Assembly: GCA_022823775.1 (NCBI GenBank)
Contig: JAJEHI010000008.1
Span: 1 to 64,000 of the forward strand
Source of the DNA: Defluviicoccus sp.
GTDB taxonomy: Bacteria > Pseudomonadota > Alphaproteobacteria > MPNO01
DNA: 64,000 nucleotides
Direction of reading: 5' to 3'
A program made the position numbers and the translations under genes. The stretch's first letter is position 1; each line of letters begins with the position of its first letter. Positions 24,829-32,213 of the stretch are shown here, piece by piece. Under the pieces are notes generated by a model that worked only from the letters and a program-made list of their open reading frames with translations, was not told the origin of the DNA and did not search any database.

Positions 24829-25464
24829 CTAACCGCTCCGACCCCGGCCGGCGCCGGGTGCGCCGCGCACGATGTCTTCCTCCGCGTGGCTGATTTCCTC
24901 GGCCGCCGTCTGCTCGGCATCCTTGAGGAGCGGCACCGCCACCGGCTCGATGTCCGGATGCGCCGCGAGGCGGAAATAGCCCGCCATCTGCAGGACGAGG
25001 CGGAGCAGAAGGACGGAAAGCGCGACCGGAACCGCCAGCTTGGCCGGCCAGGTCACGATCTCGATGTCGATCGTCGAGTCCCCGAAATCGAAGGCGCGTT
25101 CGAAGTGGCGGTAGGCGTAGGGGATCAGCACGGCCACGATGAAGATCGCCAGCGCGGTTCCCACCGTCTCCGCGATCCAGAGCGCCCGCCCCTTGAAGCG
25201 GGCCACGACGAGTTCCATCCGGACATGGCCGCCGACCCGCTGGACGAAGGAGATCGCGAGGACCGCGAACCCGACCATCGAAACCTCGACGATGTCGATA
25301 TAACCGAAGATCGGAGCGCGGAAGACCGTGCGGAGCACGATCTGGGCGACCCCCAGCAGCATTAGCGCGAAAATCAGGATGCCGGCCAGCAGGTTGAGCC
25401 GGTTCTCGACCCACCCGAGCCAGAGATCGGCCCGTGCGAGGCCGCGTCCGAAGGCATCGCTCAC
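24829..25464 (-). CDS. TRAP transporter small permease (DctQ-type), system 1
   Basis: 211 residues, with four membrane helices (for example LAGILIFALMLLGVAQIVL) and a cytoplasmic C-terminal tail rich in Glu and Gly that is longer than usual (about 35 residues). The Q subunit couples the M subunit to the periplasmic receptor. Its gene sits between receptor and M, 64 nt after the receptor gene; the gap holds a hairpin. Confidence 0.88.
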   Translation of the reverse strand: MSDAFGRGLARADLWLGWVENRLNLLAGILIFALMLLGVAQIVLRTVFRAPIFGYIDIVEVSMVGFAVLAISFVQRVGGHVRMELVVARFKGRALWIAETVGTALAIFIVAVLIPYAYRHFERAFDFGDSTIDIEIVTWPAKLAVPVALSVLLLRLVLQMAGYFRLAAHPDIEPVAVPLLKDAEQTAAEEISHAEEDIVRGAPGAGRGRSG

Positions 25465-25491
25465 GATGTCGATCCGGGTGGAAATCCCCGA

Positions 25492-25529
25492 GCCCGGCGC
25501 GGGGCCCGGGGAGTTCGCAGGCGCCGGGC
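25492..25529 (-). promoter_or_regulatory. Hairpin between TRAP receptor and permease genes (system 1)
   Basis: A perfect 9-bp inverted repeat GCCCGGCGC / GCGCCGGGC at 25492-25500 and 25521-25529 encloses a GC-rich loop with a further GGGGCCCGGGG palindrome. It lies just after the receptor stop codon. Such intercistronic stems often block 3' exonucleases and keep receptor mRNA more abundant than permease mRNA. Confidence 0.5.
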
Positions 25530-26560
25530 TAGTAGGTCCGCCCGACCGCCTTGAAGATCGTCTGGATCACGCCGCGGGCGTCGAACTTGCTCTCGTTCTC
25601 CTTGATCCAGGCCTCGATCACCGGCTTGCCCGCCGCGGCGCGGAATTTGGCGAGCTCCTCCTCGGAGTAGCGCACCTCCTTCAGCTTCTGTTTCAGCATC
25701 GGCACGTTCTTCTTGTCGATCGAGATATAGGCCGCGATCTGGGTCTCGATCACGTCCTCCTTCACGTCGTCGAGCAGCTTCTTGTACTGCGCGGGCAGCG
25801 CCTCATAGGCCTTGATCGAGAAGGCCAGCGGGCAATCCGACGTGCCCGGCGACAGGTTGGCGGTGTACCACTGAGAGACCTCGTGGATCTTGTAGGCGAC
25901 ATGGCTGTAGGTGAACGGGAAGGACGCGGCGTCCATCGTTCCCTGCTGCACGCCGGTATAGACCTCGGTCGCGGTGGAGCTCGTCGGCGTCGCGCCCAGC
26001 ACCTTCATCGCGCGGCCGACGCCTCCGCCCGCGCGCACCGTCAGGCCCTTCCAGTCGGCGAGCGTCGCCGGCGGCTTGCCGCGGCCCAGGAACTCGTATT
26101 GCGGCAGATAGGACGAGACGTAGGTCATCGCGTTCCACTTCGCGAGTTCCTTCTTCACCGCGGGGTGCGCATAGACCGCGTCGCGGATCTTGCGGTTGTT
26201 GGCCCAGTCGCTCATCGGCAGGAACGGCATGGTGAGCGACATCAGCGCCGGATTCTTCTTGGGGTGGTAGAAGTTGCAGAACATCGCCGCCTGGAACGCA
26301 TCCACGGACAGCCCGTCGAGGTTCTCGCGCGATTTCGACAGCGCGCCGCCGTAGTGCAGCTTGACGGTCCAGTTCCCGCCGGTCTTCTCCTTGACCAGCG
26401 CCGAAAGCCGCTCGACGCCCGCGGTGAACGCCCGCTTCTTGCCCCAGAGCGAGACATCCCAGTTCAGCTTAGGCCCGGCGACCTCCGCCGCCTGCGCCCC
26501 CGATACGGCGAACCCGACGGCCGCGAGCAGGGCCAGCCCCCTTGCACCGATTCTCGTCAT
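25529..26560 (-). CDS. TRAP transporter periplasmic solute-binding protein (DctP-type), system 1
   Basis: 343 residues from the ATG with GGGAGA upstream. Signal peptide of about 24 residues (TRIGARGLALLAAVGFAVSGAQA). The mature protein shows DctP features: VKLHYGGALSKSRENLDGL, AGGGVGRAMKVLGATPTSST (the Arg that binds the substrate carboxylate) and YTGVQQGTMDAASFPFTYSHV. It binds an organic acid in the periplasm and delivers it to the QM permease. First gene of the operon. Ligand unknown. Confidence 0.93.
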   Translation of the reverse strand: MTRIGARGLALLAAVGFAVSGAQAAEVAGPKLNWDVSLWGKKRAFTAGVERLSALVKEKTGGNWTVKLHYGGALSKSRENLDGLSVDAFQAAMFCNFYHPKKNPALMSLTMPFLPMSDWANNRKIRDAVYAHPAVKKELAKWNAMTYVSSYLPQYEFLGRGKPPATLADWKGLTVRAGGGVGRAMKVLGATPTSSTATEVYTGVQQGTMDAASFPFTYSHVAYKIHEVSQWYTANLSPGTSDCPLAFSIKAYEALPAQYKKLLDDVKEDVIETQIAAYISIDKKNVPMLKQKLKEVRYSEEELAKFRAAAGKPVIEAWIKENESKFDARGVIQTIFKAVGRTY

Positions 26561-26672
26561 TGCACCTGATCTCCCTTGTGCGTGCGGTCCGGACGGGTCC
26601 CCGACCGGCGGACCCAATTTAGATTATCTCGGAGTGGAGTCGACCCCGTTCCGCGGCGCCGTCACGAGATCG

Positions 26673-27686
26673 TTACGTCCCGCGCAGCGCGGGCATGACA
26701 TGGTCCGCGAACAGCATGATGGAGCGCGTCGCCTCCTCCAGGCCGAGGTCGCCGAAGACCATCTGGCCGACCATGTAATTCGCCTCCGCGACCGCCATCC
26801 GCTCGCCGATGAACGCGGCGACCGTGTCGGGGCTTCCCGCGATCGCGCGGCCCTGACCCGCCATCTCGTCGAAGGTAGGCGGTCGCTGATGTCTGGGCGG
26901 CTCGGTGTCGTGGCGCACGAACAGGTAGTTGAAGCTCTCGTGCCACACCGGGTAGGCGCGCCGGGCGGCGTCGAGCGCGTCCGCGTCGGTCTCGCCCACC
27001 ACGACGAACATGCCGAGCCCGACGAGGCCGGGGGCGCTGTCGGGGCCGTGCTCCTCCGTCCACGCGGCGCGGTAGCCGCGGGCGAACGTGCCGGTCTCCT
27101 CCGCGCTGTCGAGGCTCACGATATGGCTCCCCATGCGCGCCGCCCGCGCCGCGCTTTCCGTCGCATGGACGCCGTACCAGAGCGGCGGGTGGGGTTTCTG
27201 GTAGGGCGCCACCAGAAGCGGGATGTCGTCGAAGTTCGCATACTCCCCCCGGTGATGGAGCCTGCCGGTCTTGAGCCCGTTCAGGACGATCTCGAGATAT
27301 TCGCGGTAGACCGGCTCGGCCTCCGCGTGGTCGTTGCCGAAATAGGCCGACTCGATCGCCGACGCGCCGCGCCCGAAGCCGATCTCCAGCCGGCCGCCGC
27401 TCATCTGGTCCAGCATGCAGATCTCCTGCACCAGCCTGAGCGGGTGGTAGAGCGGCAGCGCGAAGACCAGCGGGCCGAAGCGCAGCGTCTCAGTCTGCAT
27501 CGCCACCGCGCTCAGAAACAGGTTGGGCGACGGCGCCATGCCGAGCGGCGTCGAATGATGCTCCGCGATGTGGTAGCTGCGGAAGCCGGCCCGCTCGAAC
27601 AGGCGGATCAGCGCAAGCCGGTCGGCGTAATAGGCGTCGAGCGGCTGGCCCGTCGCATCCAGATGGTCGAATATGCCGAATTCCAC
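26673..27686 (-). CDS. LLM class flavin-dependent oxidoreductase, paralog 1
   Basis: 337 residues from GTG at 27686 (AAGGGGACC upstream). Luciferase-like (beta/alpha)8 barrel: MEFGIFDHLDATG, ERAGFRSYHIAEHHSTP, GFGRGASAIE and GSPDTVAAFI. These are FMNH2-dependent monooxygenases or F420-type reductases; the AEHH..P motif is typical of the bacterial luciferase alpha-like group. Divergent from the cupin-CMD pair, which a second LLM gene also flanks. Substrate unknown. Confidence 0.88.
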   Translation of the reverse strand: MEFGIFDHLDATGQPLDAYYADRLALIRLFERAGFRSYHIAEHHSTPLGMAPSPNLFLSAVAMQTETLRFGPLVFALPLYHPLRLVQEICMLDQMSGGRLEIGFGRGASAIESAYFGNDHAEAEPVYREYLEIVLNGLKTGRLHHRGEYANFDDIPLLVAPYQKPHPPLWYGVHATESAARAARMGSHIVSLDSAEETGTFARGYRAAWTEEHGPDSAPGLVGLGMFVVVGETDADALDAARRAYPVWHESFNYLFVRHDTEPPRHQRPPTFDEMAGQGRAIAGSPDTVAAFIGERMAVAEANYMVGQMVFGDLGLEEATRSIMLFADHVMPALRGT

Positions 27687-27785
27687 GCGCCGGTCCCCTT
27701 GTGTGGAAATGGAATTCCCGAAGCCCGGGATTGTTGCAGGGGACCGGACGACCTTCAATCGCGGCCGCGCGCCGGAGGAGGCAGG

Positions 27786-28304
27786 ATGACAACGATCTCC
27801 AACCCACCCGAAATCCGCCGGATCGTGACCGGCCACGGCGACGACCGCGTCGCTCGCGTGATAGAGGACGGTTTCGCCACCAACGCCAAGCAGGCCGGCA
27901 ACGGCGCGGTCTCGACCCTGATCTGGTCGACCGATCGGACTCCGGCCGACATCGCCCTCGGCACCGGCTTCGAGGACATGGGCGCGCGCATCATCGGCAC
28001 GCAACCCCCGCCCTCGGGTTCCAGGTTCGCCGTCATCGAGTTTCCGCCCGGCGCGCCGACCGCGATGCACCGGACCGAATCCATCGATTATGTGATTTGC
28101 ATCGCCGGCGAGGTCGACATGGACATGGACGAGTCCACAGTGACGATGAGGGCGGGCGACGTGATGGTGCAACGCGGCACCAACCATTCCTGGGTCAACC
28201 GCTCGTCCCAGCCCGCGCGGCTCGCGTTCGTGCTGATCGACGCCGAACCGCTCGGGATCGGCGAACCGGTCAGGCACGGGCGGAACGCGGGAGACAATCG
28301 ATGA
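27786..28304 (+). CDS. Cupin-domain protein
   Basis: 172 residues from the ATG after GGAGGAGG. Cupin motif 1 is partly kept (PGAPTAMHRTESIDYVICIAGE, with one His and the Glu), and motif 2 is GDVMVQRGTNHSWVNRS (His). Cupins of this length are mononuclear metal dioxygenases, isomerases or small-molecule sensors. It overlaps the next gene by ATGA. It could be an oxygenase acting with the LLM proteins or a ligand-binding protein. Confidence 0.82.
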   Translation: MTTISNPPEIRRIVTGHGDDRVARVIEDGFATNAKQAGNGAVSTLIWSTDRTPADIALGTGFEDMGARIIGTQPPPSGSRFAVIEFPPGAPTAMHRTESIDYVICIAGEVDMDMDESTVTMRAGDVMVQRGTNHSWVNRSSQPARLAFVLIDAEPLGIGEPVRHGRNAGDNR

Positions 28305-28879
28305 AACCCCAGAGGATCCCCGATCTGCGGCCGGACGAGATGGACGACCGCCAGCGCGCCCTGTTCGAGGCGATCGCGGGCCCGCGCGGCGGTGTCGTGC
28401 GGGGGCCGTTCGCGATCTGGCTGCGCCATCCGGACCTCGTGGAGAAGGCCAACGAGATCGGCAATCACCTGCGCCACGGCACGTCGCTCTCGAAGCGCCT
28501 GTCGGAGCTCGCGATCCTGGTCACGGCGCGCTTCTGGGACGCGCGCTACGAATGGTTCGCGCACGAGGGCCAAGCCGCCGCCGCGGGGGTCGCTCCGGAG
28601 GTCATAGAGGCGATCCGCAACGGCGAGGAGCCCCGGCTCGAGGATCCCGAAGCCGCGGCCGTCTACGAGGTGAGCCGCGAGATTTACCGGTCGAAGGAAA
28701 TTCCCGAAGAGACCTACCGCAGGGGGATCGAGGTTCTCGGACAGACCCGGATGATCGACCTGGTCGCGATCCTCGGCTTCTACACCATGGTCGCCATGAC
28801 GCTGAACGCCTTCAACGCGCCGCTGCCGGAGGGCGCGTCCGACCCCTTCGCGCGAACCGGAAAGACAGCCGGCGAATAG
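28301..28879 (+). CDS. Carboxymuconolactone decarboxylase family protein without redox cysteines
   Basis: 192 residues, translationally coupled to the cupin gene. The AhpD-like helical fold is suggested by LSELAILVTARFWDARYEWFAHEGQAAAAG, where the catalytic-type His is kept, but the CxxC of alkylhydroperoxidases is absent (no Cys in the chain). This fits the decarboxylase/lactone branch and not a peroxidase. Context with LLM and cupin genes suggests ring-cleavage or lactone chemistry, which is inferred. Confidence 0.82.
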   Translation: MKPQRIPDLRPDEMDDRQRALFEAIAGPRGGVVRGPFAIWLRHPDLVEKANEIGNHLRHGTSLSKRLSELAILVTARFWDARYEWFAHEGQAAAAGVAPEVIEAIRNGEEPRLEDPEAAAVYEVSREIYRSKEIPEETYRRGIEVLGQTRMIDLVAILGFYTMVAMTLNAFNAPLPEGASDPFARTGKTAGE

Positions 28880-29088
28880 CGCCCCGAGGAAGGTCGGCGC
28901 CGATTGCCCTCCACGGACGAGGCGCGCGAGCACGCGGCCGGCGCGCTCCGGAAACGGCGATGCCGGGCGGGAAGGCACATCCGGCACGGGCGGTCGCGTC
29001 GAGGCGGATGTCCGGCCGCCCGCGGCGGGTTAGGATCGGAGGTCCGCCGGGCGGACGGCATCCGGCACCCTGATGGAGCGACGACGCC

Positions 29089-30111
29089 ATGAAGTTCGGA
29101 GTGTTCGACCATGTCGACCGGGGCGGCCTTGCGCTCGCCGACCAGTTCGACCGGCGGCTGGAATACGTCGCCGCCCTCGAGGAGGCCGGGTTCTTCTGCT
29201 ACCACGTCGCGGAGCACCACGCGACGCCCCTCAACATGGTGCCGGTTCCGGGCGTCTGGCTCGGCGCGGTGGCCAGGAGCACCTCGACCATCCGCCTCGG
29301 ACCCCTCTGCTACCTTCTGCCGCTCTATTCGCCGCTGCGCCTGATCGAGGAAATCGCGATGCTCGATCACCTGTCGCGCGGCCGGTTCGATGTCGGCGTC
29401 GGCCGCGGCGTGTCGCCGTTCGAGCTGAATTTCCACAAGGTCGATCCCGCGAACTCTCAGGCGATCTTCCTCGACGCGCTCGACGCGGTCGTTCGCGGGC
29501 TCACCCATGACGAGTTGAACCACGACGGCCCCTATTTCAGCTATAGCGGCGTTCCGATGGAGTTGAGCCCGCTGCAGGAGCCCCACCCGCCCATCTGGTA
29601 CCCGACCTCGAACCCGGCGAGCGCCGCTGCGGCCGGCAAGGCGGGATACAATTTCGTGACGCTGGGCGCCATGGATGACGCCAGGGCGTGCATCGACGCC
29701 TTTCTGGACAATTTCTCCCGGCCGTTCGGACCCGCGCTCGGTTTTCCGGGCGGGGCGGCGGTCGGCGTCTCGCGCCACGTGGTGGTCGGCGACAGCGACG
29801 AGGACGCGATGCGGATCGCGCGGCCGGCATACCGGACCTGGCATGCGAGCCTGACCAAGCTGTTTCGCGACCGCGGCGTGGCCGGGCCGACCTTCGCGCG
29901 CGGCACGCTCGAGACCGTCGAAGGCGCGATGGAGGCGGGCACCGACATCGTGGGGTCGCCCGATACGGTGCGCGCGGAAATCGAACGCCAGATCGACGCG
30001 CTCGGCGTCAACTACATGATCTGCCAGTTCTATTTCGGCGACATGACGCACGAAGACGCGATGCGTTCGGTCGCGCTGTTCCGGACGGGGGTCATGCCCC
30101 GCATCGGCTAG
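29089..30111 (+). CDS. LLM class flavin-dependent oxidoreductase, paralog 2
   Basis: 340 residues. Parallels paralog 1 along its length (MKFGVFDHVDRGG, EEAGFFCYHVAEHHATP, GVGRGVSPFE, GSPDTVRAEI), so the two probably arose by duplication. It lies 209 nt after the CMD gene; that gap shows no gene or clear signal. Flavin-dependent monooxygenase family; the substrate is unknown. It is convergent with the VOC pair (stop codons overlap by 4 nt). Confidence 0.88.
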   Translation: MKFGVFDHVDRGGLALADQFDRRLEYVAALEEAGFFCYHVAEHHATPLNMVPVPGVWLGAVARSTSTIRLGPLCYLLPLYSPLRLIEEIAMLDHLSRGRFDVGVGRGVSPFELNFHKVDPANSQAIFLDALDAVVRGLTHDELNHDGPYFSYSGVPMELSPLQEPHPPIWYPTSNPASAAAAGKAGYNFVTLGAMDDARACIDAFLDNFSRPFGPALGFPGGAAVGVSRHVVVGDSDEDAMRIARPAYRTWHASLTKLFRDRGVAGPTFARGTLETVEGAMEAGTDIVGSPDTVRAEIERQIDALGVNYMICQFYFGDMTHEDAMRSVALFRTGVMPRIG

Positions 30112-30572
30112 GCGGGGCCGGCACGCTCGCCGGTCTCGATATCCATCGGCACGCTCATCGGACCCAGCGTCCGCATCGCCTCGAAGCCGTTCTCCCAGCG
30201 ATCGGAGTAAAGCTCTACGGTGTGGCCGTCGGGGTCCTGGACATAGATGCTGTGCGTCACGTTGTGCAGCGTGGTCCGCGGCTCCATCCCCATGCCGCGC
30301 AGCGCGCGGCAGGCATCCTGGACCTGGCGGAAATCCTCCAGCCGCCAGGCGAAATGGAGCAGGCCCGGCGCTTCCCCGTCCGGCCGGTCCGCCGTCGGGG
30401 CGCGGCAGAGGACGATATCGCGCCGCCCCGGCTCCAGGCCGAGCGTGCATTCGCCGGTTTCCGGGTCCTCCGACGTGACCTTCATGTTCAGCACCGCGGC
30501 GTAAAAGTCGCGCGACCGCTCGATGTCGCCGACCCTGAGCGCGATATGCCCGAGCTTCCCGGTCCGTATCAC
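30108..30572 (-). CDS. VOC family (glyoxalase/extradiol dioxygenase-like) protein, tandem copy B
   Basis: 154 residues from GTG at 30572, overlapping the upstream VOC stop (GTGA) with GGGAGAG as Shine-Dalgarno site. Metal positions of the VOC fold: His in LGHIALRV, His in LLHFAWRL and Glu in HTVELYSD, as in single-domain extradiol dioxygenases or glyoxalases. The C-terminus extends about 20 residues past the fold. Its partner is the overlapping VOC gene; together they may form a heterodimer or two enzymes of one pathway. Confidence 0.85.
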   Translation of the reverse strand: MIRTGKLGHIALRVGDIERSRDFYAAVLNMKVTSEDPETGECTLGLEPGRRDIVLCRAPTADRPDGEAPGLLHFAWRLEDFRQVQDACRALRGMGMEPRTTLHNVTHSIYVQDPDGHTVELYSDRWENGFEAMRTLGPMSVPMDIETGERAGPA

Positions 30573-30988
30573 GATCCGTCTCTCCCAACGCGCCCTCCGG
30601 TGTCGGTGTCGCAGTAGAGTTCGACGCGGTTGCCGTCGGGATCCGGGAACAGGATGCTGCGCCGCCCGGCGGCATCCGTACGTTGCTCGACCTCCATGCC
30701 TTCGGACTCGAGCGCCTCGCGGGCCGCGTCCAGCGCGCGCGGATCCTCGACTTCCCAACCCGTGTGGCTCATACCCGTCAGCCGGCGGTCGACCGGACCG
30801 GCATCGTCCCGCCCGCCCTCGAACAGGGCCAGGGCGTGGTGGTCGTCGCCGTAGCTGAGGAAGGACTGGCCGGTCTCCCGCTTGTCGGCCGCGATCTTCA
30901 GACCGGTCACCCGGGTGTAGAAGGCGAGCGACCTGTCGAGGTCCCGGACGCGGAGCACGACATGTCCCAGGCGCTGCGGCCGAATCAT
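30569..30988 (-). CDS. VOC family protein, tandem copy A
   Basis: 139 residues from the ATG at 30988. VOC ligand positions: His in LGHVVLRV, His in MSHTGWEV and Glu in NRVELYCD. The pattern matches copy B closely, so the pair is a tandem duplication. The C-terminus is short. No regulator is adjacent. The start of the TAXI receptor gene lies 182 nt away on the other strand. Confidence 0.85.
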   Translation of the reverse strand: MIRPQRLGHVVLRVRDLDRSLAFYTRVTGLKIAADKRETGQSFLSYGDDHHALALFEGGRDDAGPVDRRLTGMSHTGWEVEDPRALDAAREALESEGMEVEQRTDAAGRRSILFPDPDGNRVELYCDTDTGGRVGRDGS

Positions 30989-31170
30989 CGCGGCTTCTCC
31001 GTCTTCGTCGCCGGGCGGGCGCACGGCATCGTATCTGCGGCCGAACAGATTTTCCACTCCCAGGGCCGGTTTGCATCGGGCCCGTGAGTTGCAAGAATGC
31101 CCGCCCAACAAGGCACTCCCCGAAGCGCCGTGGCTGGCACGGACGTTTCGCGGGACGAAGGGAGGACACC

Positions 31171-32133
31171 ATGAAGCTTATCAGAATCTGTAGCGTCGGC
31201 CTGTTGGCGGCTTGCGTTGCCGGGGCGGCGCACGCTCAATCCGTCGGCATCGGGACCGGCCCAGCGGCTTCGCTCACCAACCGGATCGGTTCCGGTATCG
31301 CCAAGGTGATCGCCGACGGCGCCGGCCTCAATACCCGCGCGATCCCGCACACCTCGAACGCGCATCACGCGCCGCTCGTCGCCAAGGGCACTCTCGCCTT
31401 CGGGGTCAATTCGACCGGCGACGTGAACGACGCGATCGCCGGGACCGGCGGCTTCAAGGGCCGTCCGATCTCGAAGGACTGGGTCGCCGCGGCCCGCATG
31501 GTGCCGCTTCCGGTCGGTACCCTGGTGCGCAAGGATTCGCCCTTCCAGACCCTGAAAGACCTGACGGGCAAGAGGATGACCGTCGGCTACACCGCCCAGA
31601 AGACGGTTCTCAACATTCTCAACGCCTTCGTCGGAAACGCCGGCATGAAGATCGGGGACTTCAAGGGCGTGCCGGTTCCCAACACCACGGCGGGCGCGGA
31701 GCTGTTCCTCAAGGGTTCGGTCGACGGCACCCTGTCCTCGCTGGGCGGCGCGCGGCTCCGCAACGCCGCGGCCAAGGTGGGCGGCATCCGGATCCTCAAG
31801 ATGAACAACACGCCGGAGGGGCGCGCGGCGCTGCAGAAGTCGTATCCCAACTCCTATCTCGTCAAGCTCGACGACAAGACCATCGGGGTCGAAGGCGAGA
31901 CCTGGGTCATGGCGTTCGACATGCTGCTGATGACCTCGACCAAGCTGTCCGCCGATGTCGTGTACAAATCGGTCAAGGCGCTGCATGCCGGCAAGAAGGG
32001 GCTCGTTGCGGTCTCGCCGGTGTTCCGCGGCTTCCACCCGAAGAACATGGTGCCCGAACTCAAGGGGGTGGGACTCCATCCCGGCGCGGAGAAGTTCTAC
32101 AAGGAGGCCGGGCTGATGAAGGGGAAAATGTAG
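31171..32133 (+). CDS. TAXI-family TRAP solute receptor, system 2
   Basis: 320 residues; GGGAGG before the ATG. A signal peptide of about 22 residues (MKLIRICSVGLLAACVAGAAHA) precedes a TAXI-type receptor body (VGIGTGPAASLTNRIGSGIAKV, LAFGVNSTGDV, GALF-like LFLKGSVDGTLSSLGG). TAXI receptors pair with fused QM permeases and bind glutamate-like or other organic acids. The permease follows after a strong hairpin. Ligand unknown. Confidence 0.9.
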   Translation: MKLIRICSVGLLAACVAGAAHAQSVGIGTGPAASLTNRIGSGIAKVIADGAGLNTRAIPHTSNAHHAPLVAKGTLAFGVNSTGDVNDAIAGTGGFKGRPISKDWVAAARMVPLPVGTLVRKDSPFQTLKDLTGKRMTVGYTAQKTVLNILNAFVGNAGMKIGDFKGVPVPNTTAGAELFLKGSVDGTLSSLGGARLRNAAAKVGGIRILKMNNTPEGRAALQKSYPNSYLVKLDDKTIGVEGETWVMAFDMLLMTSTKLSADVVYKSVKALHAGKKGLVAVSPVFRGFHPKNMVPELKGVGLHPGAEKFYKEAGLMKGKM

Positions 32134-32154
32134 CCGCGCCCCGGCTCCGGACAG

Positions 32155-32190
32155 GACGCGGCGGCGGGTCGAAGGGACCGCCGCCGCGTC
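32155..32190 (+). promoter_or_regulatory. Strong intercistronic hairpin between TAXI receptor and permease
   Basis: A perfect 13-bp stem GACGCGGCGGCGG / CCGCCGCCGCGTC with a 10-nt loop, directly between the receptor stop and the permease ATG, and no U-tract. The permease has no good Shine-Dalgarno site. The hairpin probably lowers permease expression relative to receptor by RNA processing or attenuation. Confidence 0.65.
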
Positions 32191-32213
32191 CGCGGCCGGT
32201 AGCCGCTGCCTAG

